Under the pieces are notes generated by a model that was not told where the DNA came from, did no database searches, and worked only from the letters and a program-made list of their open reading frames with translations. A program made the translations under genes and the position numbers. Shown in pieces: positions 44,044-53,117 of a stretch of 64,000 nt of DNA. The DNA lies in NCBI RefSeq assembly GCF_003114815.1, contig NZ_BFAZ01000009.1:1302001-1366000 (forward strand), read 5' to 3'. Each line of letters begins with the position of its first letter. Position 1 is the first letter of the stretch. Source of the DNA: Leptospira ellinghausenii. GTDB lineage: Bacteria; Spirochaetota; Leptospiria; Leptospirales; Leptospiraceae.

Positions 44044-46056
44044 ATGAAAAAATTCCTTGTTTCCTTACTGATTTCGGTGTTTCCAATCCTCGGCCAACCA
44101 CTTCCGAAAGTGAAGGACGTAAGGTTTTACCCACCTCTCAATACCCAAAATGTGGAATACAATCCAATTGTATCACCAACTGGCAGGTATTTGGTCTTCC
44201 AATCCAACAGACCTGGTGGAGAAGGAGGAATGGACCTTTGGATTTCTGAAAACTTAAGTTTTCCTGACCGAATGAAATTGCCAGTCTGGTCAGCTCCTAA
44301 AAATTTCAGAGAATTGAATACAACCAATTTTGAAGGAATGTTTTCGATTCTATTTGATGAAGAGGAAAAACCATACGAATTATACTTCACTTCAGTTCGA
44401 GATAAAACACAAAAAGATGTCAAAAAAAACCGAGAAGGTTATGACGGATTAAATATTTATTATACAAAGATCAATCAAAGAACAGGTCTTTGGTCAGTAC
44501 CCACTCATGTGAATGAAATCAATTCAAATTTTGAAGATAAAATGCCCGCAGTCTCACCTGATGGATGTTCGGTTGTTTTTTCATCCAATCGTCCGGGTGG
44601 ACTTGGTGGATTTGATTTATGGATTTCAAAACGGGAACCAATTACAAAAGACACAGAAAAAAATCCAGATAAACCAAAAATCAGATGTAGAGATGGTATT
44701 TGGCAAAAACCTATTTCACTTGGTCCCGTGATCAACACAAGCGAAGACGAAATCAGTCCCAACTTTCATTGGGATGGGCTTAGATTGTATTTTAGTTCCA
44801 ACCGTGGCGATAAAAATAGAAAATTCAGTTTTTATTTTAGCGAATTGAACGAAGCCAATGGGCAATTTGAACCCCCTAAATTATTAGGCAATCCATTTAA
44901 TACCAACCAACCACTGTCAGGCGAATCGACAGGTTTTCCTTTTGATACACCTTCTGATTATTCTACTTATAGCCTTTGGGAAGAAAGTGACAATGAGGGA
45001 ATATCTGTGACGTATGACGATCTTTGGTTTTACTTTGCATCCAATCGACCTGGTGGTGAAGGTCAATTTGATATTTATCGTACAATGGTTCCAGAGGATT
45101 TGAGAAGGACCTATGACTTTGTATTTCGCGGTCTGGTCTTAGATGGATCCGAAGCCATTATGATTGGTTTAGACTCAACCTTAAAAATTTACGATGATAC
45201 AAAACCAATCCAAGTGATCACATCAAAACGAATCGGTGGGGATCTTTCTTTAGAAGATGCAGAAAACTTTCGTACTACAATTAAAACAGGAAAACTCTAC
45301 CGAGTGGAAGTCTCTTCACCTGGATTCCATCCAACAGAAATTTTACTCGATCTCCGCGGCAATTTGGGAAAAGACAAAGAACAATATTCACAAATCATTT
45401 TGCAGCCAATACGACCTATTAAAGACAACCGTCCTGACAAAACCATTCAAGGGATCCGATTTGTAGTAAAAGATAAAAAAACAGATTTAGTCATACCAAA
45501 TGCAATTTGTTTTTATTTTGATGATTTGACACGTAAGGGAAAATCTTTATCGGCCACAGATGGTCATTTCGATTTAGACCAAACACCTACGATGGACTTT
45601 GAGATCTTAGCTCGTGCCAAAGGGTTTAAAGAAGAAACCTTTTTGTTTTCAAAAGATAAAATCCAAGAGATGTCAGGTAAAGAGACAGTTTTGTACCTTC
45701 GAAATATAAAAGACTTTGATGATTTGTACAACACAATTATTTATTTCCCGTTCAACGAACGAACATTGAGCGATGAGGATAAGAAAAAATTGGATCTTTT
45801 GGCGGACTTCCTTATCCAACATAAAAATGAAAAAGTTGAAATTGGTGGGCATACCGACAATATAGGGAATAAAGAATACAACATCAATCTAAGTGAAGAT
45901 CGAGCTCTCTCTGTTTATCAGTATTTGCGTTTGAAAGGTGTACCAAAAGAACGAATGAAAGTGCAAGCTTATCATTATTCGCAACCAATTTCAGACAATG
46001 AAACAGAAGAAGGAAGATCTCGCAATAGACGTGTGAATTTTAAGAAGATAGACTAA
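44044..46056 (+). CDS. OmpA-family protein with PD40 propeller repeats
   Basis: 670 residues with a signal peptide (MKKFLVSLLISVFPILGQ). Residues about 35-360 hold PD40/WD40-like blades, each with a Pro-Gly-Gly motif: FQSNRPGGEGGMDLWIS, FSSNRPGGLGGFDLWIS, FSSNRGDK and FASNRPGGEGQFDIYR. A middle region has two carboxypeptidase-like beta domains. The C-terminal OmpA domain (about 560-670) has YFPFNERTLSDEDKKKLD, GGHTDNIGNKEYNINLSEDRA and the RSRNRRV signature that binds peptidoglycan. It links the outer membrane to the wall. It is the first gene of a five-gene run ending with the lpxL-like gene. Confidence 0.92.
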   Translation: MKKFLVSLLISVFPILGQPLPKVKDVRFYPPLNTQNVEYNPIVSPTGRYLVFQSNRPGGEGGMDLWISENLSFPDRMKLPVWSAPKNFRELNTTNFEGMFSILFDEEEKPYELYFTSVRDKTQKDVKKNREGYDGLNIYYTKINQRTGLWSVPTHVNEINSNFEDKMPAVSPDGCSVVFSSNRPGGLGGFDLWISKREPITKDTEKNPDKPKIRCRDGIWQKPISLGPVINTSEDEISPNFHWDGLRLYFSSNRGDKNRKFSFYFSELNEANGQFEPPKLLGNPFNTNQPLSGESTGFPFDTPSDYSTYSLWEESDNEGISVTYDDLWFYFASNRPGGEGQFDIYRTMVPEDLRRTYDFVFRGLVLDGSEAIMIGLDSTLKIYDDTKPIQVITSKRIGGDLSLEDAENFRTTIKTGKLYRVEVSSPGFHPTEILLDLRGNLGKDKEQYSQIILQPIRPIKDNRPDKTIQGIRFVVKDKKTDLVIPNAICFYFDDLTRKGKSLSATDGHFDLDQTPTMDFEILARAKGFKEETFLFSKDKIQEMSGKETVLYLRNIKDFDDLYNTIIYFPFNERTLSDEDKKKLDLLADFLIQHKNEKVEIGGHTDNIGNKEYNINLSEDRALSVYQYLRLKGVPKERMKVQAYHYSQPISDNETEEGRSRNRRVNFKKID

Positions 46057-46057
46057 A

Positions 46058-47182
46058 ATGATCAATCGAGTCAAAATCCATTTCGACCAAGAACGCGAGT
46101 ATGTTCCTTTAGAAGCCGTCCGTGTTTTGCCTGAATTTTTCAAACAGATGATGGCTGGAAATGGATTGTTTCTCAAAGGTTACGATTCCCCAGTGAAAGT
46201 GAAATTTAAAGGGGAACGTCCTGATGGAGCACATATCTGGGAATTGGAAACAATGCCAGAAATGATTGAGACCATTTTTACAATCCAAGCAACTCCAAGC
46301 TTTCATGTAGAAATCGATTACGAAATCCAAAATCAAAAAGATAATCTTTTACTTGGAAAGGCAATTGATCGTCGACAAACGTATACGACTCGCCAAGATT
46401 CTCGTAATGAAAAAGTAAGAGGGAATGTTGTTGCTTCCAATTTTTTAATTGCAAAAACAAATATCGATTTTTCTAAATTAACTGGCGTTAGTTCGCAAGT
46501 CATTCTTTCTGACATACAAAAAACCGTTCTTAGGAACTATCCTCAGTCGAAAGTGGTTTTTATTTCATCTTCAACACATAGTGATGAAATAGATTTAATG
46601 AAGGAACATAAAAAACCAATTTTTGTTTTGGATACAGAAACATTCGAATCATACAATTCGGATGAGGTATTTGACCCTAAAAAAACTTTTGAAGATGAGT
46701 TTTTACTCGATGATAAAGTAAATGAATATAAGAAGAAAAAAATAGGATCGTATATTTATTATCCGTTATTCATTCAAATGAAAGAAATGCATTTTTTTGC
46801 ATACCTCTCTTTAGAAACCGAAAGAACAAGAATCCCAAGTGAAGTTTTGGATTTGTTTAAAGAGGTTGAACGTACGTTTCAAGAAAGAATTATGGATTCA
46901 AATACCCATATTCTTGATATCAAACAAAACGTTTTGAACGTTTCTCGGGGTGGAGTAGCCTTGGAAATCAGTGATATGGAAATTGTAAAAGCACTGAAAG
47001 TGAAACCTTCGTTTACCTTGGACATCAATTTTAAATTACAAGCACCAATTCGGATGGCAGTGGAATTACGCCATTTGGAAGAAGTGAATGATTTTTACCG
47101 TTTAGGCGGTAGGATCACTGGTGTGAGCGGAGACAAAAAAGCCAAAGAGATTTACCATAGTCTCATTGATTTTTTTAATTAA
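46058..47182 (+). CDS. PilZ-like protein of a Leptospira-type family (DUF1577-like)
   Basis: 374 residues, no signal. The C-terminal 110 residues follow PilZ order: DIKQNVLNVSRGGVALEIS, then a DINFKLQAPIRMAVELRHLEE strand pair and FYRLGGRITGVSG. PilZ domains bind cyclic di-GMP through R-x3-R and D/N-x-S-x2-G; here NVSRGG fits the second motif, while the arginine motif is unclear. I recall a family of this size (DUF1577) in Leptospira, but the match is from memory. It lies 1 base after the OmpA gene and 26 bases before hisS. Confidence 0.75.
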   Translation: MINRVKIHFDQEREYVPLEAVRVLPEFFKQMMAGNGLFLKGYDSPVKVKFKGERPDGAHIWELETMPEMIETIFTIQATPSFHVEIDYEIQNQKDNLLLGKAIDRRQTYTTRQDSRNEKVRGNVVASNFLIAKTNIDFSKLTGVSSQVILSDIQKTVLRNYPQSKVVFISSSTHSDEIDLMKEHKKPIFVLDTETFESYNSDEVFDPKKTFEDEFLLDDKVNEYKKKKIGSYIYYPLFIQMKEMHFFAYLSLETERTRIPSEVLDLFKEVERTFQERIMDSNTHILDIKQNVLNVSRGGVALEISDMEIVKALKVKPSFTLDINFKLQAPIRMAVELRHLEEVNDFYRLGGRITGVSGDKKAKEIYHSLIDFFN

Positions 47183-47197
47183 ACTTCGTGGTTCGAT

Positions 47198-47202
47198 AGG
47201 AG
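47198..47202 (+). promoter_or_regulatory. Ribosome binding site deciding the TTG start of hisS
   Basis: AGGAG, 6 bases before the TTG at 47209. It is the best Shine-Dalgarno match near that start and supports TTG as the initiation codon. Confidence 0.7.
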
Positions 47203-47208
47203 CCAACA

Positions 47209-48522
47209 TTGAAAGAACAGAAATTAACTACAGAAAATTATAAAGGAACTCGGGATTTTTATCCTGAGGATATGCGCCTTCGAAATTATCTCTTTTCCGT
47301 CATGAAAGACGTGGTAAGGTCTTATGGATACGAAGAGTATGACGGCCCTATGGTCGAATCTTTAGATTTATACCGAGCAAAAACTGGTGAAGAAATCGTA
47401 GGGAAACAAATTTATAACTTTATCGATAAAGGTGATCGCGAAGTTGCCATAAGACCAGAAATGACTCCAACTGTTGCAAGAATGGTGGCAAAAAAATTAC
47501 GTGAGTTACCAAGGCCAATTCGTTGGTTTTCCATTCCTAATTTATGGCGTTATGAACAACCAGGCCATGGACGTCTCAGGGAACATTGGCAATTAAACGT
47601 TGATATGTTTGGTGTTGCAACGAGTCGTGCAGAGTTAGAAATTTTGTCCCTTGCCTGTGACATCCTCTTTGCATTTGGTGCTCCTCGAAATAGTTTCAAA
47701 GTTACCATTTCTCATAGATCATTACTCGATGAATTTTTGTTAGATGGATTAAAAGTAAGTCCAAACCAAGCACATGAAGTTTCAAAAATTTTGGACAAAA
47801 AAAACAAAATAACACAAGAGGAATACATCACTCTAGTTTCCAAAACAATACCAAATGATAGTTCTGCTGTTTCAAAAATTGATTTGTTTTTAAATTCAAC
47901 AGTAGAGACACTCAATCATATCCCTGGAATCAAAGAAGTAACTTTGAGTGCAATCCAAGGATTGTTTCAAGAGATTAAGATGATTGGTTTAGAAGACATT
48001 GTACATTTTGATCCTTCTGTAGTAAGGGGATTCGATTATTATACAGGATTTATTTTCGAAATCTTCGATTCATCTCCACAAAATAAACGTTCCTTGTATG
48101 GTGGTGGAAGGTATGATAATCTCATTGGATTATTTTCCAATGAAGAGTTAACAGGGATTGGTTTTGGATTAGGGGATGTAACCTTACAAAACTTTTTAAC
48201 AGTTCATAATCTATTGCCTAGTTTTAAGAATGATGCAACTGTCTACATTCCTCTGTTAGATGATTCCTCCTTTGCAGAAAATCACAATTTTGCTAAACAA
48301 TTGCGAAAAGAAAAGATCAATGTTGAAGTTTCGTTACTATCTCAAAAGATGGGAAAACAACTTTCTTATGCGGAAAAAAAAGGATATAGATGGATTTTGC
48401 TCCGTGGTGAGGACGAAATCAAGGCTGGTACTGTCACATTGAAAGACATGGCAACTAGAGACCAATTTACATTTAGTTTCTCAGAAGCACTTCAGAAGAT
48501 AAAAGAAGAGCTTTTGAAATGA
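47209..48522 (+). CDS. hisS: Histidyl-tRNA synthetase
   Basis: 437 residues, a class II aminoacyl-tRNA synthetase. Motif 1 region is YKGTRDFYPEDMRLRNYL, motif 2 is RWFSIPNLWRYEQPGHGR, and motif 3 is GIGFGLGDV. The histidine-specific loop VVRGFDYYTGFIFE and GGGRYDNL are present. The C-terminal anticodon-binding domain covers about 340-437. It starts at TTG with a good AGGAG. The next gene overlaps its end by 4 bases (ATGA), tying a translation enzyme to membrane-lipid genes. Confidence 0.96.
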   Translation: MKEQKLTTENYKGTRDFYPEDMRLRNYLFSVMKDVVRSYGYEEYDGPMVESLDLYRAKTGEEIVGKQIYNFIDKGDREVAIRPEMTPTVARMVAKKLRELPRPIRWFSIPNLWRYEQPGHGRLREHWQLNVDMFGVATSRAELEILSLACDILFAFGAPRNSFKVTISHRSLLDEFLLDGLKVSPNQAHEVSKILDKKNKITQEEYITLVSKTIPNDSSAVSKIDLFLNSTVETLNHIPGIKEVTLSAIQGLFQEIKMIGLEDIVHFDPSVVRGFDYYTGFIFEIFDSSPQNKRSLYGGGRYDNLIGLFSNEELTGIGFGLGDVTLQNFLTVHNLLPSFKNDATVYIPLLDDSSFAENHNFAKQLRKEKINVEVSLLSQKMGKQLSYAEKKGYRWILLRGEDEIKAGTVTLKDMATRDQFTFSFSEALQKIKEELLK

Positions 48523-49052
48523 ATTGGATTAGCAGTGTAGATTTAAAGTTATCCACTTGGATACAAAAACACTTACATCATAAAAACCTTAGTTGGATTT
48601 TATCTCGAATCAATCGAGGAGAGATGTTTGCATTGGTTTTATTGCCACTTATGTTTTTAAGTGAAATATACAAACCAGTTTATATTAGTTTGCCATTTGT
48701 TTTAGTTTTTACATATATGACTGATCGTTTGGTTTTGGTTTTAAAGAAGTATTTTGCCAGAAAACGTCCACTAGTGAGTGTTATGGGAAAAGTGGATTCA
48801 AATCCAGATATGAAACATTCGTTTCCATCTGCTCATAGTGCAAATTCAATTGTTGTTTCAACAATACTTGTTTTCGCATTTCGAGAAACACCCTATTTCT
48901 TTTTGTTTAGTTTATTTGCAGGAGTGGGAAGGTTGATCACCTTACACCACTTTGTAAGTGATATTATTGGAGGATGGGTCATAGGTTTTTTGATTGGACT
49001 TTTAGCAGTAATAATCCATTTCTTTTTATGGCCTTATTTGGTAACTTTATGA
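48519..49052 (+). CDS. PAP2-superfamily membrane phosphatase
   Basis: 177 residues with about five membrane helices. All three PAP2 motifs are present: K-x6-R-P in [18 protein letters not shown] (PSxH), and [12 protein letters not shown] (R-x5-H-x3-D). It removes phosphate from a lipid phosphate or pyrophosphate on the periplasmic side. It overlaps hisS and the following LpxL-like gene by 4 bases each. The next gene suggests a lipid A or undecaprenyl-phosphate substrate; phosphatidylglycerophosphate is another option. Confidence 0.9.
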   Translation: MNWISSVDLKLSTWIQKHLHHKNLSWILSRINRGEMFALVLLPLMFLSEIYKPVYISLPFVLVFTYMTDRLVLVLKKYFARKRPLVSVMGKVDSNPDMKHSFPSAHSANSIVVSTILVFAFRETPYFFLFSLFAGVGRLITLHHFVSDIIGGWVIGFLIGLLAVIIHFFLWPYLVTL

Positions 49053-49966
49053 AATACATTGGATACTTTTTATCATTCATCGTAGTTTATTCATTTTATT
49101 TTCCCTTTAAGATTTTGCCATACCAATGGTGTCTTTCATATGGGATGTTTTTAACTAATTTAATTTATCAATTTGATAAAAAACATAGAAAAGTCGCCGC
49201 AGAAAATATTCGTTTCGCATTTCCTGATTATTCAGAGGATCAGATTTTAAATTTGGTCAAAGCTCATTATCGTCATTTGGGAATTTTACTTGCACACACT
49301 CTATGGGCACCTCGTATGACGCGCGCTTGGTTGGATAAATATCTTGTAGTAGATGAATCTAGCTTAAAAATAGAAGAAGATACCAAAAGAGAAGGTGTAG
49401 GAGTTATTTTAATTTCCGGACATTTTGGTACATGGGAAATTTTAGTTCAGTTTTTGGGAATCAGAATGAAGGGTGGTGGTATTTATAAAAAAGTAAGAAA
49501 TCCATTTGTTGATACCTTACTGAAACGGATGCGATCTAAAAATGGAGTTGTTTTAGTTCCTGTTGAAGAATCCACACAAGTCATCAAACTTCTTAAACAA
49601 GGGTACTGGATTGGATTTGGTGCAGACCAAAACGCTGGTAAAGCAGGCATTTTTGTTCCATTCATGAATCGACAAGCCTCTACGTTTGTAGGTCCAGCAC
49701 TCATGGCATATCTCACTGGTGCCAAAATGTTATATTATTCTGTGTTAGCTGGTGAAAATGGTAAAGTAATTGTTAGAGTAAAAGACCTTGGTTTAGTTGA
49801 TAAAAAGTTATATCCTAAAAAGGATGATGTGATACGTCATTATACAGAACTTTGGACTAAAACTTTAGAGGAAGAGGTAAAGTTATTCCCTGAGCAATAC
49901 TTTTGGGTACATCGTAGATGGAGAACCCAACCCCAACAGATCGATTCGAACACAAATTCAAACTAG
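49049..49966 (+). CDS. LpxL/HtrB-type lipid A acyltransferase-like protein
   Basis: 305 residues from the ATG at 49049, which overlaps the PAP2 stop (ATGA); the open frame goes to 48974, but that would read through the PAP2 gene. One N-terminal membrane helix precedes the acyltransferase domain. The catalytic H-x4-E is in SGHFGTWE, followed by the [14 protein letters not shown] and [18 protein letters not shown] segments of the family. The C-terminal motif is [10 protein letters not shown]. It transfers a secondary acyl chain to a lipid A precursor. It ends the run that began with the OmpA gene and is followed by a strong terminator. Confidence 0.92.
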   Translation: MKYIGYFLSFIVVYSFYFPFKILPYQWCLSYGMFLTNLIYQFDKKHRKVAAENIRFAFPDYSEDQILNLVKAHYRHLGILLAHTLWAPRMTRAWLDKYLVVDESSLKIEEDTKREGVGVILISGHFGTWEILVQFLGIRMKGGGIYKKVRNPFVDTLLKRMRSKNGVVLVPVEESTQVIKLLKQGYWIGFGADQNAGKAGIFVPFMNRQASTFVGPALMAYLTGAKMLYYSVLAGENGKVIVRVKDLGLVDKKLYPKKDDVIRHYTELWTKTLEEEVKLFPEQYFWVHRRWRTQPQQIDSNTNSN

Positions 49967-50068
49967 GCAATTAGATTTAGATTTTTAGGAACTGTAGATT
50001 TGGATTCATTCGATCCAAATTTAGAAATTGATAAAAGACTATCTTTGAATTGAAGGCAAGAGAACAGG

Positions 50069-50099
50069 AAAAGGCCAGAAACATTTCTGGCCTTTTTTT
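50069..50099. terminator. Strong hairpin terminator, bidirectional
   Basis: AAGGCCAGAAA and TTTCTGGCCTT form a perfect stem of at least 11 base pairs. Seven T residues follow on the plus strand (50093-50099), and AAAA precedes it, giving a shorter T run on the minus strand. It ends the lpxL-like transcript and probably also that of pntAA, which converges on it. Confidence 0.85.
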
Positions 50100-50101
50100 G
50101 A

Positions 50102-51229
50102 TTACTCTCCTAAAAGAGCGAGTGTTGGTTTGTGTCGGATAGAACCATTTTCAGCTATCATACATGCATTGATGATTTCATCTTCTAAGTTAATATTAAA
50201 TTGTTTTTCTTTGTTCACAAACAGTTTGAGAAAGTTCACAATGTTCTTTGCATACATTTTACTTGCATCCATTGGTTGTGTACTTTGTAGGTTTGAATTT
50301 CCAATGATTGTGATACCTTTGTATACAATGGTTTTATCATTTTCTGTCAATTCACAATTTCCACCGTTTACTGCTGCAAGATCCACAATGACAGAACCTT
50401 GTCTCATTTTATCGACCATCTCTTTTGTGATCAGAAGAGGTGCACGTTTTCCAGGAATGAGAGCTGTAGTAATGATTATATCTGCTTTTTCTGCAAACTT
50501 TGCAATTGCTTCTTTTTGACGTCTTTGGTAGTCTTCCGATTGTTCTACCGCATAACCACCAGTATTGGATGCATCTGCTGCACCTTCTACTTCCACAAAT
50601 TTTGCACCAAGTGACATACACTGTTCTTTTACTTCTGGTCGAGTATCAAAAACATCAACAACAGCACCTAAACGACGTGAGGTTGCTATAGCTTGCAAAC
50701 CTGCAACTCCTGCTCCCAGGATTAATACACGTGCAGGTGTAATTGTACCGGCAGCAGTAGTTAACATTGGAAAAAATCGACTATAGTTAGATGCAGCAAG
50801 TAAAACCGCTTTGTAACCAGATACGGTTGCTTGGCTACTGAGTACATCCATAGATTGAGCTCGTGTAATCCTTGGGATTGTATCCATCGAAAAGATTTTG
50901 AATGAAGCTGCTGCAATTTCTTTCACTTTTTTAGGGAAAGCCAATGGTGATAATGTAGCGATGTACATTTTATCCTTTCCAATTTTTTTAGCACTCACTT
51001 CATCTAATGCATGAATGGAAATTACGATATCGGAGCCAGATAAAATTGAATCTCTCGATTCCACGGTAGCACCAACATCTTTATAGTCTTGGTCTGAGAA
51101 AAATGCGCTGTCTCCAGCTGAAGTTTCAATCGCAACACTGAAGCCTAACTTTTTCAATGGATCAATCAGGTCTGGAGTGATTGCAACTCTGTTTTCATAC
51201 GATGGTTCTTTGATTACGCCTATTTTCAT
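50102..51229 (-). CDS. pntAA: NAD(P) transhydrogenase alpha subunit, domain I
   Basis: 375 residues, the soluble NAD(H)-binding part of proton-translocating transhydrogenase. The family start is MKIGVIKEPSYENRVAITP. The Rossmann motif is VLILGAGVAGLQAIATSRRLGA with DTRPEVKEQ after it, and the mobile loop includes GGYAVEQSEDYQRRQ. The related alanine dehydrogenase lacks that loop region, so the call is firm. The membrane subunits pntAB and pntB do not follow; the terminator comes 2 bases after the stop. It starts 1 base after the decarboxylase stop upstream. Confidence 0.9.
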   Translation of the reverse strand: MKIGVIKEPSYENRVAITPDLIDPLKKLGFSVAIETSAGDSAFFSDQDYKDVGATVESRDSILSGSDIVISIHALDEVSAKKIGKDKMYIATLSPLAFPKKVKEIAAASFKIFSMDTIPRITRAQSMDVLSSQATVSGYKAVLLAASNYSRFFPMLTTAAGTITPARVLILGAGVAGLQAIATSRRLGAVVDVFDTRPEVKEQCMSLGAKFVEVEGAADASNTGGYAVEQSEDYQRRQKEAIAKFAEKADIIITTALIPGKRAPLLITKEMVDKMRQGSVIVDLAAVNGGNCELTENDKTIVYKGITIIGNSNLQSTQPMDASKMYAKNIVNFLKLFVNKEKQFNINLEDEIINACMIAENGSIRHKPTLALLGE

Positions 51230-51230
51230 T

Positions 51231-52163
51231 TTATACTCTTTTGCTAAAATATTCGATGGTTTTTTTTACACCTTCCACGAGTGGAACAGTGGTAGTATAA
51301 TTCAGTTTTTCTTTCGCCAAACTTAAGTTTGGTTTTCTTCTTGTTGGATCATCTTGCGGAAGTGGTAGGTAAATTATTTTTGATTTACTTCCAGTTTCTT
51401 TGATCACTAGTTCTGCTAGTTCTTTGACAGTAAATTCACCGTCGTTGCCTAGATTCACTGGACCCACAAAATTTTCAACGTTCATCATATCAATGATACC
51501 TTTTACGAGATCATCTACAAAACAAAAAGACCGAGTTTGGCTTCCATCACCATAAATCGTGATGTCTTCTCCACGTAACGCTTGTACGATAAAATTACTA
51601 ACAACACGTCCATCATCTGGAATCATTCTTGGGCCATAGGTATTAAAAATGCGAATGACTCGGATTTCAACCCCATGTTGTCTGTGATAATCAAAACACA
51701 AAGTTTCTGCCACTCGTTTCCCTTCATCATAACAACTACGAATTCCGATTGTATTCACATTTCCCCAATACGACTCCGTTTGAGGGTGTTCTAGTGGATT
51801 GCCATAAACTTCCGAAGTACTTGCTTGTAGGATCCTTGCTTTGACTCGTTTGGCAAGACCCAACATATTCATCATACCTAAAACGTTTGTTTTTACTGTT
51901 TTGATGGGGTTACTTTGGTAATGGACAGGCGATGCAGGACATGCCATGTTATAAATTTGATCCACTTCTAATTTGATTGGATCTGTGATGTCGTGACGGA
52001 TGAGTTCAAAATTTGGATTTGAAAGCAGGTGAGTGAGATTTTCTTTTCTACCAGTGTGAAAATTGTCTAAAACAATGATTTTGTTTCCAGCATTGAGCAG
52101 TCTTTCTGCTAAATGAGACCCGATGAACCCAGCTCCCCCCGTTATGAGAATTCTTTTTGCCAT
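51231..52163 (-). CDS. UDP-glucuronate decarboxylase-like NAD-dependent epimerase/dehydratase
   Basis: 310 residues. The NAD motif is [10 protein letters not shown]. The hallmark of UDP-xylose synthases, [16 protein letters not shown], is present, as are STSEVYG, a Tyr-x3-Lys in [11 protein letters not shown] and [10 protein letters not shown]. It makes UDP-xylose from UDP-glucuronate for surface glycans. No glycosyltransferase adjoins it. It is followed by pntAA after 1 base, which suggests translational coupling to a redox enzyme rather than to a sugar pathway. A hairpin lies in its upstream gap. Confidence 0.9.
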   Translation of the reverse strand: MAKRILITGGAGFIGSHLAERLLNAGNKIIVLDNFHTGRKENLTHLLSNPNFELIRHDITDPIKLEVDQIYNMACPASPVHYQSNPIKTVKTNVLGMMNMLGLAKRVKARILQASTSEVYGNPLEHPQTESYWGNVNTIGIRSCYDEGKRVAETLCFDYHRQHGVEIRVIRIFNTYGPRMIPDDGRVVSNFIVQALRGEDITIYGDGSQTRSFCFVDDLVKGIIDMMNVENFVGPVNLGNDGEFTVKELAELVIKETGSKSKIIYLPLPQDDPTRRKPNLSLAKEKLNYTTTVPLVEGVKKTIEYFSKRV

Positions 52164-52195
52164 TGAGATTCTATATTTGTGAAGTCGGTGTCCTA

Positions 52196-52213
52196 CGCAA
52201 ATGAAAATTTGCG
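52196..52213 (-). repeat. Short perfect hairpin before the decarboxylase gene
   Basis: CGCAAAT (52196-52202) and ATTTGCG (52207-52213) pair perfectly around a 4-base loop. It lies in the 57-base gap between the M50-like gene and the UDP-glucuronate decarboxylase gene. There is no U-run, so it may mark RNA processing or a leader element. Confidence 0.4.
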
Positions 52214-52220
52214 ATATGGA

Positions 52221-53102
52221 CTAACCTTGGTTGTCTTTCGATGGAGGGTCTAAGAAGAAATTTGGAGGCAAAACGATCCCACTTTCTGGATCAACCCCTC
52301 GTTTTTCCAACCAAAGTTTGGCTTCGGGTGATAGTTCTCCTGGGAATCGTTCAAATTGTTCCACAGGATCTGGAGAATGGTGGACTTCATCGTGAGAAAG
52401 AGAAGTTCGGAGAGACATAAAAATGATCCCAATGCTAAGCAATGACCAAAGTGTTGCGATCAAATATCCCAAAATCAAAACCACTGTTGGAATTTCTTCA
52501 TTTTGTAAATCTTCAGGTCCAAGGCCTGCCATCCAAAAGGCAAGGATTCCCGCGTCGGTTTCTGCGAGTCGTTCCGCAAAATCAGATAAATCATATAAAG
52601 AATACAATGAAATGCTGGTACCTAAAAAAACTAGGGATAGGATCGAAGTAGTTTCGCCTAACATTCCTAAAACTAAAATTCCAACTCCCCAGAAAATACC
52701 TGTAAAATAAGCTAGATCACCTAATTTTGAATATAACACGCTGACAGAAATCAAAAACAAACCAAACAAAATCATTGTTTGGCGAGCATGTCGGCCTTGG
52801 AATCCCAAACGTAACAAAAATGCTCCAACAATGGATGATCCAATGTATCCTGCAGATACAACTAAGATAAAAGAACCTCGAAAGGATGCAGGAACTGCAA
52901 TGGTCTCTCCACCCTCATTACCGTGTAGAGCGATTCCTTTCACAACACCACCGCTAAAAAGAGCGGCCGTCGCATGGCAGATTTCGTGAATCAAAACCAC
53001 AAACTCTTTTAAGTAAGAAGTGAATTGGTGGTCCCAAAACGCGACTAAACTAAGGATGAGCGATAAAAAAATGACAAATTTAACAGGTTTTTCTGCCATC
53101 AT
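52221..53102 (-). CDS. M50B-like membrane metalloprotease
   Basis: 293 residues with about seven membrane helices. The zinc motif is VVLIHEICHATAALF (H-E-x-x-H) in an early helix, followed by FSGGVVKGIALHGNEGG, as in the M50B-like family of putative site-2-type peptidases. A second glycine-rich helix (VVSAGYIGSSIVGAFLL) follows, as expected for this group. The C-terminus is a soluble, Pro-rich tail. Activity is not proven. It lies 15 bases after the SpoIIE gene in the argJ operon. Confidence 0.85.
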   Translation of the reverse strand: MMAEKPVKFVIFLSLILSLVAFWDHQFTSYLKEFVVLIHEICHATAALFSGGVVKGIALHGNEGGETIAVPASFRGSFILVVSAGYIGSSIVGAFLLRLGFQGRHARQTMILFGLFLISVSVLYSKLGDLAYFTGIFWGVGILVLGMLGETTSILSLVFLGTSISLYSLYDLSDFAERLAETDAGILAFWMAGLGPEDLQNEEIPTVVLILGYLIATLWSLLSIGIIFMSLRTSLSHDEVHHSPDPVEQFERFPGELSPEAKLWLEKRGVDPESGIVLPPNFFLDPPSKDNQG

Positions 53103-53117
53103 CGGTTTAAGTATCGG

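Noticed and set aside
48974..49048. Twenty-five extra codons in front of the lpxL-like gene
   Set aside because: They lie within the PAP2 gene; the ATG at 49049 gives the usual 4-base overlap.
50130..50786. Open frames on both strands within pntAA
   Set aside because: Low-complexity or Cys-rich translations in the wrong frame of a conserved enzyme gene.
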